Shown: positions 1-5,011 of the stretch, one piece after another
Numbering within the stretch: the stretch's first letter is position 1
Layout of the letters: every line of letters begins with the position of its first letter
Assembly: GCA_036570145.1 (NCBI GenBank)
Contig: DATCPJ010000192.1
Span: forward strand, 1-6,359
DNA length: 6,359 bases
Reading direction: 5' to 3'
Source of the DNA: UBA6019 sp036570145
GTDB lineage: Bacteria > Chloroflexota > Dormibacteria > Dormibacterales > Dormibacteraceae
Notes under the pieces: model-generated
Told to the model about the DNA's origin: nothing
What the model saw: the letters and a program-made list of their open reading frames with translations, nothing else
Databases searched by the model: none
Translations under genes and position numbers: made by a program

Positions 1-676
1 TCGCGCTGTGCGGAACCGGGCTGGGGTAGACACCGCCGGCGGCGAGGCCGGCGAAGTGCGCCATGTCGGTGACCATGGTCGCTCCGACACTGTCCGCGAT
101 CTGCCGCATCCGGGCGAAGTCGATGATCCTCGGATAGGCGCTGTAGCCCACCATCAGCATCTTCGGGCGGACCTCTTCGGCCCGCTTCTGGACGACGTCA
201 TAATCGATCAGCTCGGTCTCCCGGTCGACGCCGTAGGAGTGGATCTCGTAGAGCTTGCCGCTGAAGTTCGCGGGGCTGCCGTGGGTCAGGTGACCGCCCT
301 GGTCGAGGTCCATGCCCATGACCCGGTCGCCGGGCTGGCAGACGGCGAAGTAGACCGCCATGTTGGCCTGACTGCCGGCGTGCGGCTGGACGTTGACGTG
401 CTCGGCGCCGAACAGCTGCTTGGCGCGCTCGATGGCGAGCAGCTCGATCTCGTCCATGACCTCGCAGCCGCCGTAATAACGCTTGCCGGGATAGCCCTCG
501 GCGTACTTGTTGGTCAGCAGGGTGCCCAACGCCTCCAGGATCGGGGCGCTGGCGAGGTTCTCGCTCGGGATCAGCTCGAGGGTGTCGCTCTGGCGGCGAT
601 ATTCCTTGTGGATGAGAGCGGCGACGGTGGGGTCGGCCTTCTCCAGGGCGCGGAGGTTGAGGGTCGTCTCGATCAC
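1..676 (-). CDS. glyA: Serine hydroxymethyltransferase, N-terminal part (runs off left edge)
   Basis: GlyA is a cytosolic PLP enzyme that interconverts serine plus tetrahydrofolate with glycine plus 5,10-methylene-tetrahydrofolate, the main one-carbon source. The 225 residues in the window show family landmarks: ELIPSEN near residues 34-40, NKYAEGYPGKRYYGG at 56-70, NVQPHAGSQAN at 95-105, DLDQGGHLTHG at 123-133, and DMAHFAGLAAGG at 204-215 with the PLP-ring Asp and His. The PLP-binding lysine segment would follow just beyond the edge, so that catalytic residue is not visible. The start is GTG at 676; an in-frame TAG at 688-686 excludes a longer protein. A GAGGGA Shine-Dalgarno-like stretch lies at 694-689, about 12 bases upstream and inside a dyad loop. 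The gene is divergent from the SRPBCC gene across 34 bases. The family assignment is very secure; only the exact start is inferred. Confidence 0.97.
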   Translation of the reverse strand, partial: MIETTLNLRALEKADPTVAALIHKEYRRQSDTLELIPSENLASAPILEALGTLLTNKYAEGYPGKRYYGGCEVMDEIELLAIERAKQLFGAEHVNVQPHAGSQANMAVYFAVCQPGDRVMGMDLDQGGHLTHGSPANFSGKLYEIHSYGVDRETELIDYDVVQKRAEEVRPKMLMVGYSAYPRIIDFARMRQIADSVGATMVTDMAHFAGLAAGGVYPSPVPHSA

Positions 677-682
677 ACGACA

Positions 683-701
683 AGCCTATCCCTCGTAGGC
701 T
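683..701. promoter_or_regulatory. 19-bp dyad in the glyA/SRPBCC divergent gap
   Basis: AGCCTA (683-688) and TAGGCT (696-701) are perfect inverted arms around a 7-base centre. They occupy the middle of the only gap between two divergent genes. This could be an operator or, in the glyA leader RNA, a small hairpin. Read on the minus strand the loop is CGAGGGA, the only Shine-Dalgarno-like sequence before the glyA GTG. No convincing -35/-10 pair is visible on either strand. The symmetry is seen directly; any function is inference. Confidence 0.35.
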
Positions 702-710
702 GGCGACGGC

Positions 711-1046
711 ATGGGTGCGGCGATCAGCGTTTGCCCGGCCGGGGTGGTAAACGCTCCGGTGGATCGAGTCTGGGCGGTGCTGCTGGACAGCGAGCACTAC
801 GGCGAGTGGGCGGACGCCCGGTTCACGCGCTTCGACCCGCCCGGACCCGCGCTGCCCGGCCAGGTGATGGAGGCGGACACGCGCGAGCTGGGTCTCACCT
901 TCAAGGTCCGCCTGCGAATCGAAACTATCGACCCGGCCAGACGCGAGGTCGCCTTCGACGTGGCCCTGCCGTTCGGAGTCAAGGAGCGGACGACGATCAC
1001 CTGTGCCCCCATCGACGAGCGGACGACGCGACTGCAGTTCGGTTGA
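711..1046 (+). CDS. SRPBCC-fold (START/polyketide-cyclase-like) protein, ended early by in-frame TGA
   Basis: The 111-residue product reads like the first three quarters of a small SRPBCC protein. It has an N-terminal beta strand, the NAPVDRVWAVLLDSEHYGEW helix typical of the fold (residues 18-37), then alternating strands with WADARFTRF, LTFKVRLRIETIDPARREVAFDVALPFG and TTRLQFG. SRPBCC proteins form a hydrophobic cavity that binds lipids or other small ligands; no ligand can be inferred here. The ATG at 711 has only a weak purine-rich upstream stretch. The TGA at 1044-1046 falls just before the long C-terminal helix that closes the pocket. The same frame continues for 42 more family-like residues to 1175, so the intact gene was probably about 154 codons. 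This may be a recent pseudogene, a sequencing error, or a recoded UGA. It lies on the opposite strand from all neighbours. Confidence 0.7.
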   Translation: MGAAISVCPAGVVNAPVDRVWAVLLDSEHYGEWADARFTRFDPPGPALPGQVMEADTRELGLTFKVRLRIETIDPARREVAFDVALPFGVKERTTITCAPIDERTTRLQFG

Positions 1047-1175
1047 GACTTCACCTTCCCGCCCGGGTGGCGGGGACGGTTGCTGACGATGCTGATCGGA
1101 CCACGCCTGGAACCGGGAGTGGAGGACTCTCTTCGCCGACTTAAGTGGGCGTGCGAGGCAGCTGGCTCGGCCTGA
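1047..1175 (+). pseudogene. Detached C-terminal segment of the SRPBCC gene
   Basis: This follows the TGA in the same frame with no indel. The 42 codons read DFTFPPGWRG, then an amphipathic stretch (RLLTMLIGPRLEPGVED, SLRRLKWACEA) and a second TGA at 1173-1175. An aromatic/glycine turn followed by a long amphipathic helix is what an SRPBCC protein should have after its last strand. Its preservation suggests the stop is recent, artificial or suppressed. An ATG (1089) lies inside the segment, but no ribosome site suggests independent translation. Confidence 0.6.
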
Positions 1176-1183
1176 TCGTGCCC

Positions 1184-1199
1184 AACCGATTAGTCGGTT
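1184..1199 (+). terminator. Weak terminator-like hairpin after the full-length SRPBCC frame
   Basis: AACCGA (1184-1189) pairs with TCGGTT (1194-1199) around a TTAG loop, and is followed by only a short T-rich tail (TTTGT). It begins 8 bases after the second TGA (1175) and 137 bases after the premature one. This fits an ancestral gene end at 1175. The stem is short and the T-tract poor, so termination efficiency is doubtful. Confidence 0.3.
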
Positions 1200-1214
1200 T
1201 GTCCCCCTCCCCGC

Positions 1215-1231
1215 GGGCGGGGAGGGCAGGG
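1215..1231 (+). other. G-quadruplex-type motif
   Basis: GGGCGGGGAGGGCAGGG gives four runs of at least three G separated by loops of 1-2 bases, the canonical pattern for a stable G-quadruplex. It would lie in the 3' region of SRPBCC transcripts (plus strand) and competes with the 9-bp hairpin at 1205-1226. A second G-rich cluster at 1312-1324 has only three contiguous runs. Confidence 0.4.
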
Positions 1232-1294
1232 TGGAGCCACCCGACAGGCCTCATTGCAGCCCCGCTCGAGCCCATAGGCCACGGGGTGCGCCAA

Positions 1295-1324
1295 CCCTTC
1301 CCTCACACACAGGGTGGGGAGGGG
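1295..1324 (-). terminator. Hairpin just downstream of tsaC
   Basis: In minus-strand transcripts, 1324-1316 pairs with 1303-1295 as 9 bp with two wobble pairs and a 12-base loop. It starts six bases after the tsaC stop codon. There is no real U-tract after it, only UUGG. It could stabilise a 3' end or act as a weak terminator for the prfA-prmC-tsaC cluster. Confidence 0.3.
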
Positions 1325-1329
1325 TCTGC

Positions 1330-1875
1330 CTAGAGATGTTCGTCGTCGCCCAGGAGGTGGGAGCTGATCGCCCCCTCCCGGATGACGGTCAGCTCCTGGC
1401 CCGGCAGCAGCGCGATCACGGTCGACGGTTCACCGCCCGGGGCCCGGCCGCCGTCCAGGACGCCCGCCAGGCCCGACAGCCGGGACGCTTCCTCCGCCGT
1501 CATCGCGGGCGCCTCACCATGCCGGTTCGCGCTCGTCGTGAAAAGCGGTCCGGCGACGCGCAGCAGCTCCAGGGCCAGCGGGTGGTCGGGGATCCGGACC
1601 CCGAGCGTCCCCTCCCCCGCCGGCAGTACCAGCGTCAGCGGCCCCGGCCACCAGCGCTCCATGTACCAGCGGGCGCGCCGGTCGACAGCGACGAAAGCCT
1701 CCGCCTGGGCCGGCTCGGCGACCATCAGGATCAGGGGAAGCTCTGCGGGACGGCCCTTCAGCGCATCGATCTTCGACTCGCCACCGGGCAGGACGGCGAG
1801 GCCGTAGACGGTGTCGGTTGGGAAAGCGATGACGCCCCCGGCCCTCAGGGCGGCAACAGCCGAAGCTAGATCCAT
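1330..1875 (-). CDS. tsaC: Threonylcarbamoyl-AMP synthase (Sua5/YwlC/YrdC family, short form)
   Basis: This cytosolic enzyme makes threonylcarbamoyl-AMP from threonine, bicarbonate and ATP, the first step of t6A37 modification of ANN-decoding tRNAs. The 181-residue product is one YrdC domain without the extra Sua5 C-terminal domain. Motifs in order: FPTDTVYGL (18-26), KGRP (40-43), WWPGPLTLVLPA (75-86), VRIPDHP (93-99), FTTSANRHG (112-120), STVI (151-154) and IREGAI (165-170). The usual KP after the KxRP motif reads LP (ELPLIL, 45-50), a mild variation. The ATG at 1875 fits the family N-terminus and lies inside the end of prmC (10-base overlap), implying translational coupling; no strong Shine-Dalgarno is seen. 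It ends in TAG and is followed by a hairpin. A YciO-type paralogue of unknown role is possible but less likely beside prfA-prmC. Confidence 0.94.
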   Translation of the reverse strand: MDLASAVAALRAGGVIAFPTDTVYGLAVLPGGESKIDALKGRPAELPLILMVAEPAQAEAFVAVDRRARWYMERWWPGPLTLVLPAGEGTLGVRIPDHPLALELLRVAGPLFTTSANRHGEAPAMTAEEASRLSGLAGVLDGGRAPGGEPSTVIALLPGQELTVIREGAISSHLLGDDEHL

Positions 1876-2681
1876 GCTTCGAGCACCCGTTCATGGCCGC
1901 CGAGGTCCTTGAGCAGCTTCCAACCGGCAAAGCCCGCCACCTTCAGGTCGGCGGTGATGGCGGGGTCGATCTCGAGCAGTGCGATCCCTCCCGGAGCGAG
2001 CAACGTCGGAGCCGCCTCGAGCAGGCGGTTGACGAGCATCGAGCCGCCGAAGAGGGCGATCCCGGGCTGAGCTGTGACCGCGGCGGGCAGAGCGGTCCCC
2101 TCCACCACGTAGGGAAGGTTGGCCAGCAGTGCGTCATATGGCCCGGTCAGCGGCTCGGCGAGGTCGCCCGCCAGGAACCGGACCCGGTCCCCCACCCCCA
2201 GCCGATCAGCATTCTCGGCCGCGACCGCGAGCGCCGCCCCGCTGATATCCGTCGCGTCAACCGTGGCCTCGGGGAGGTAATGGGCGACCGCGACCGCGAT
2301 GCAGCCGGAGCCCGTCCCGACGTCGGCGAAGCGAAGCCCGCCTCCCCCTCGGAGCCGCCCCCACTCCACGGCCCGCTGGACGAGCACCTCGGTGTCCGGG
2401 TTGGGCACCAGGACGTCGTGCGTCACCGTGAAGTCGAGGGCCATGAACTCCCGATGACCGGTCAGGTAGGCGACCGGCTCACCCTTTCCGCGGCGCCCGG
2501 TCAGCTCCCGGTAAGGCGCCAGCTGCGATTCCTCGAGCGGCCTGTCGAACTGCAGGTAGAGGTCGAGGCGGCGGATGCCGAGAACGTGGGCGAGGAGCAC
2601 CTCCGCGTCAAGCCGGGGCGACTCGGAACCGTGCGACTCGAGGTACCCGGCGGCTCTCCGGAGGACCTCGAGGAGGGTCAA
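1866..2681 (-). CDS. prmC: Peptide chain release factor N5-glutamine methyltransferase
   Basis: PrmC (HemK) transfers a methyl group from S-adenosylmethionine to the glutamine of the GGQ motif in RF1 and RF2, raising termination efficiency. The 271-residue product has the N-terminal helical release-factor-binding domain (ESPRLDAEVLLAHVLG at 20-35, EPVAYLTGHREF at 68-79). It is followed by a Rossmann methyltransferase domain with PNPDTEVLV (93-101), the SAM-binding FADVGTGSGCIAVA (118-131) and an acidic strand end at D143/D145. The catalytic motif, normally NPPY, reads NLPY (188-191), and the usual RPDTE reads NPDTE. Length is normal. The start is TTG at 2681, giving the expected N-terminus. 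It overlaps the prfA stop in TTGA, so it is probably coupled to prfA; its own ribosome site is weak. The target protein is encoded immediately upstream. Confidence 0.96.
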   Translation of the reverse strand: MTLLEVLRRAAGYLESHGSESPRLDAEVLLAHVLGIRRLDLYLQFDRPLEESQLAPYRELTGRRGKGEPVAYLTGHREFMALDFTVTHDVLVPNPDTEVLVQRAVEWGRLRGGGGLRFADVGTGSGCIAVAVAHYLPEATVDATDISGAALAVAAENADRLGVGDRVRFLAGDLAEPLTGPYDALLANLPYVVEGTALPAAVTAQPGIALFGGSMLVNRLLEAAPTLLAPGGIALLEIDPAITADLKVAGFAGWKLLKDLGGHERVLEAWI

Positions 2682-3766
2682 GCGGCCCCGCGGCCGTTGC
2701 TCTCGTCGCCGCTCAGCTGCGCGGCGCGCTCGGCGCTGATGAGGGCGTCGACGATCTCCTCCAGCTCGCCCTGCATGACGCGATCGAGCTTGTAGAGGTC
2801 GAGGTTGATCCGGTGGTCGGTGACCCGGTTCTCCTTGAAGTTGTAGGTGCGGATCTTCTCCGAGCGACTCCCGGTCCGGACCATGGTCCGCCGCTGCGCG
2901 TCCTGCTCGGCGTGCTGCTCGGCCAGCTTGCGCTCGTAGAGCCTTGCCCGGAGCACCTTCATCGCCTTGTCACGGTTCTTGAGCTGCGACTTCTCGTCCT
3001 GGATGGAGACGACCATCCCGGTCGGCAGGTGGGTGATCCGGATCGCCGAGTAGGTCGTGTTGACGCTCTGGCCTCCAGGGCCGGTCGAGGTGGACGTCTC
3101 GACCTTGATGTCCTTCTCGGGCAGCTCGACCTCGACCGCGTCCGCTTCCGGCATCACGGCGACCGTCGCGGCCGAGGTGTGCAGCCGCCCCTGCGATTCC
3201 GTCTTGGGCACCCGCTGGACGCGGTGGACGCCGCCCTCGAACTTCAGCTGGGAATAGGCGCCCTGGCCCTTTACCTCGAACTCGACCTTGCTGAAGCCGC
3301 CGATGCCCGACTCCTTGGCGTCGATGATGTCCACCTTCCAGCCCTTCCTGGCCGCGAACTTGGTGTACATCTCGAACAGGTCGCGCGCGAAGAGCTCGGC
3401 CTCGTCGCCGCCTTCGGCGCCCTGGATCTCGACGATCACGTCGCGGTCGTCGTTGGGGTCCTTGGGCAGGAGGAGGACCTTCAGCCGCTCGTTGAGCTCC
3501 TCGATCCGGGCCGCGGTGGTCGCCTCCTCGGCGCGCAGGTACTCCTGCATCTCGGGGTCCTTCTCGGCGTGGAGCAGCTCACGTGCCTCCTGGTGCGCCT
3601 TCTCGGCCTCGCGGTACTCGCGGTACGCCTCGACGATGTCGCGCATGCTCGCCAGCTCCCGCGCCAGCTTGGTGACCTGTTCGTGCTCGGCCACCACCTC
3701 GGGCCGCGCCAGCTCCGACTCGAGCTCGGCGTAGTGGCGGGAGATCGACTCCAGCCGGTCGATCAA
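2678..3766 (-). CDS. prfA: Peptide chain release factor 1 (RF1)
   Basis: RF1 recognises UAA and UAG in the ribosomal A site and triggers peptidyl-tRNA hydrolysis. The 362-residue product has normal length. It has an N-terminal coiled-coil region (residues 1-100, many E/R/A heptads), EGGDEAELFARDLFEMY (118-134), the codon-reading PxT motif as PKT (187-189) within VPKTESQGRLHTS, and the catalytic GGQ at 231-233 followed by SVN rather than the common HVN. The SRSEKIRTYNF and RVTDHRINL segments (300-321) are typical of RF1. PxT rather than SPF separates it from RF2. The start is TTG at 3766, chosen because AGGAGG lies 10 bases upstream (3782-3777) and the protein then begins like other RF1s. It overlaps the DUF1385 stop in TTGA. 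The gene ends in TGA, a codon RF1 cannot read, so its own termination depends on RF2. Confidence 0.98.
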   Translation of the reverse strand: MIDRLESISRHYAELESELARPEVVAEHEQVTKLARELASMRDIVEAYREYREAEKAHQEARELLHAEKDPEMQEYLRAEEATTAARIEELNERLKVLLLPKDPNDDRDVIVEIQGAEGGDEAELFARDLFEMYTKFAARKGWKVDIIDAKESGIGGFSKVEFEVKGQGAYSQLKFEGGVHRVQRVPKTESQGRLHTSAATVAVMPEADAVEVELPEKDIKVETSTSTGPGGQSVNTTYSAIRITHLPTGMVVSIQDEKSQLKNRDKAMKVLRARLYERKLAEQHAEQDAQRRTMVRTGSRSEKIRTYNFKENRVTDHRINLDLYKLDRVMQGELEEIVDALISAERAAQLSGDESNGRGAA

Positions 3767-4746
3767 GCCGCCGCGGCCTCCTCGCCCTCCCGGGCGGCGT
3801 TGAAGGCGGCCAGGGCGACCTCCAGCATGTCGTCGCTCGGCTCCCGCGTCGTGAACTTCTGGGTTGCCAGGACCGGCAGCAGGAGCACCCCGACGACCGG
3901 GTTGGAGCGGTGTCGCGCCATGTAGCGGATCGCCTCCACCGAGACGCCGGCGATGACCGGGATCCCGATCAGCCGGCTGAGAATCAGCACCGGCCAGTTG
4001 GGATGGAACAGCGCGACCAGGGAGAAGAGGATGACGCTCACCACCAGCACCACGAGCAGGAAGCCGGTCCCGCAGCGGGGATGGAGGAGCGACGCCCGCC
4101 GGATGTTGCTGACGTCGAGCGGCCACTCCGACTCGAACGCGTTGATCGTCTTGTGCTCCGCCCCGTGGTACTGGAAGACGCGGCGGACATCGGGGATCAG
4201 CCCGATCAGGATCAGGTAGCCGAGGATCAGGCCCACCCGGATCACGCCCTCGACCAGCGCGAAGAGGAGCGAGCCGCTCTTGTGGACCGCGAACCCGGTC
4301 GCCACCAGCGGCAGCACGATGAAGATCAGGAGCCCGAAGACGGCCGAGGTCGCGACCGAGATCGAGATCTCCCGCTTGCCGATCTTGACGTCGTTCGCGC
4401 CGGCGTTGACGTTCACCGACCAGATCAGGGACTTCATCCCGAGGTGGATCGTCTCGCCCATCAGCGCCAGGCCCCGGATGAAGGGAAGCTTCCAGAAGGG
4501 GCTGGTGTAGATCGCCGACTTCAACTCCCCGCGGTCGACGATGATCTCCTTCGACTGCGGGTCCCGAACGGCGACGGCGTAGTGATGCGGGCCGCGCATC
4601 ATCACGCCTTCGATCACCGCCTGCCCTCCGTAGAAGAACTTCTCCTTCTTCCCCACGAAATCTGTCGATTTCGCGGGGGCCCCTGGAGTCTTCTCCCCAC
4701 GGGCGGCAGGGGCCTCCTTGACCTCTGGTTCGTCGGCTAGAGGCAC
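3763..4746 (-). CDS. DUF1385 (YqhQ-like) multi-pass membrane protein
   Basis: The 327-residue product is a DUF1385 protein, a conserved membrane family of uncertain function often found next to rpmE and prfA. Signature motifs: GGQAVIEGVMMRGP (40-53), YHGAEHKTI (193-201) and LHPRCGTGFLL (221-231). The conserved His and Cys residues suggest a metal or catalytic site, which is inference. Hydrophobic segments lie near 131-150, 166-184, 228-247, 251-270 and 283-295. The first 35 residues are charged and disordered (lysine, proline, alanine), and the C-terminus is acidic then polyalanine. The GTG start at 4746 follows the rpmE stop by 10 bases, with a weak AGAGAG ribosome site. Its last codons (GAG GAG GCC) supply the Shine-Dalgarno sequence for prfA, so the two reading frames share sequence at the junction. 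It ends in TGA. Confidence 0.94.
   Translation of the reverse strand: MPLADEPEVKEAPAARGEKTPGAPAKSTDFVGKKEKFFYGGQAVIEGVMMRGPHHYAVAVRDPQSKEIIVDRGELKSAIYTSPFWKLPFIRGLALMGETIHLGMKSLIWSVNVNAGANDVKIGKREISISVATSAVFGLLIFIVLPLVATGFAVHKSGSLLFALVEGVIRVGLILGYLILIGLIPDVRRVFQYHGAEHKTINAFESEWPLDVSNIRRASLLHPRCGTGFLLVVLVVSVILFSLVALFHPNWPVLILSRLIGIPVIAGVSVEAIRYMARHRSNPVVGVLLLPVLATQKFTTREPSDDMLEVALAAFNAAREGEEAAAA
3764..3783 (-). promoter_or_regulatory. prfA ribosome binding site and TTGA coupled start
   Basis: On the minus strand GAGGAGG (3783-3777) lies 10 bases before the prfA TTG (3766-3764), whose last two bases open the DUF1385 TGA. This site decides the prfA start, because the open frame continues much further upstream through DUF1385 in another frame. 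Confidence 0.65.
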
Positions 4747-4756
4747 CAGGTGCTCT

Positions 4757-4981
4757 CTAGCGAGCGCCGGTGCTCGCCGCTACCTTTGCCGCCCGCTTGT
4801 TGAAGCGCTCGACCTGGCCGCCGGTGTCGACGATGCGCTGCTGGCCCGTGAAGAAGGGATGGCAGGCGGAGCAGATCTCGGTCTTGAGCTCCTTGCGCAC
4901 CGACCCGGTCGTGAACGTGTTCCCGCACACGCAGGTGACGACCGCGTCCTCGTGGAAAGTGGGATGGATCTGGGTTCTCAT
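4757..4981 (-). CDS. rpmE: Ribosomal protein L31 (bL31), zinc-binding form
   Basis: L31 belongs to the large subunit and bridges it to the small-subunit head. The 74-residue product starts MRTQIHP and carries the zinc ligands C17 and C19 (CVCG) and C37 and C40 (CSACHPFFTG). This marks it as the C+ form rather than the zinc-independent paralogue. GQVERFNKR (55-63) is the expected C-terminal signature. ATG at 4981 has GGAG 9 bases upstream. The gene lies 30 bases downstream of the M50 protease gene and 10 bases upstream of the DUF1385 GTG, so co-transcription is likely. It ends in TAG. Zinc-dependent control by Zur is known for paralogous L31 genes in some bacteria, but no operator is recognisable here. 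Confidence 0.97.
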   Translation of the reverse strand: MRTQIHPTFHEDAVVTCVCGNTFTTGSVRKELKTEICSACHPFFTGQQRIVDTGGQVERFNKRAAKVAASTGAR

Positions 4982-5003
4982 TTCTTGGTTCTCCGAACGG
5001 TGG

Positions 5004-5009
5004 ATTCTA
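5004..5009 (-). promoter_or_regulatory. Possible -10 element upstream of rpmE
   Basis: TAGAAT on the minus strand (5009-5004) differs from TATAAT at one base and lies at the end of the M50 gene and in the short gap. A start site about seven bases on would give a leader of roughly 16-20 bases that still contains the GGAG ribosome site. The -35 region (CTTCAG at 17-base spacing) is poor. This could give rpmE and the downstream genes their own promoter, separate from the protease. Confidence 0.25.
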
Positions 5010-5011
5010 GC

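Larger units (their letters stand above)
1201..1326. repeat. Intergenic element with imperfect terminal inverted repeats (REP/BIME- or MITE-like)
   Basis: The stretch 1201-1243 and the reverse complement of 1282-1326 align as diverged copies of one unit. Both begin GTCCCC/GACCCC, share CCCCTCCCC, then GAGGG-AGGGT-GG and end in CACCC(C)G. Each copy folds on itself: 1205-1213 pairs perfectly with 1218-1226 (9 bp, CGGG loop), and 1295-1303 pairs with 1316-1324 (9 bp with wobble pairs). A third short stem (1229-1233 with 1238-1242) lies in the left copy. The centre (1244-1281) shows no gene. The position between two convergent 3' ends is typical for dispersed palindromic repeats or transcript-end hairpins. 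No transposase is present. Repeat status is inferred from structure; genome copy number is not visible here. Confidence 0.5.

Noticed and set aside
198..797. Minus-strand frame of 199 codons overlapping glyA
   Set aside because: It is the alternate frame of the clear glyA coding sequence and is Arg/Pro-rich without any domain.
1044..1046. Alternative genetic code with TGA as tryptophan
   Set aside because: prfA and the DUF1385 gene end in TGA exactly at tight start overlaps, tryptophan is encoded by TGG throughout, and RF1-type termination coexists with UGA stops.
8..1144. Long plus-strand open frame of 378 codons across glyA and the SRPBCC gene
   Set aside because: It is antisense to glyA, has low-complexity Val/Gly/Asp/Arg composition typical of GC-rich shadow frames, and switches to a wrong frame over the SRPBCC gene.
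1145..1333. Plus-strand 62-codon frame in the convergent gap
   Set aside because: It is made of the palindromic G/C-rich repeat units (SPSPRAGRAG, PFPHTQGGEG) and has no ribosome site or family resemblance.
3767..4126. Upstream extension of the prfA frame to 4126
   Set aside because: The extra residues are out-of-frame DUF1385 sequence, Arg/Pro/Gly-rich. The strong AGGAGG and the RF1-like N-terminus support TTG at 3766.
3910..4740. Plus-strand Asp/Arg/His-rich frame antisense to DUF1385
   Set aside because: Its composition (DRDRD, EDQEPED) is that of an antisense shadow. The minus-strand frame has the clear DUF1385 motifs.
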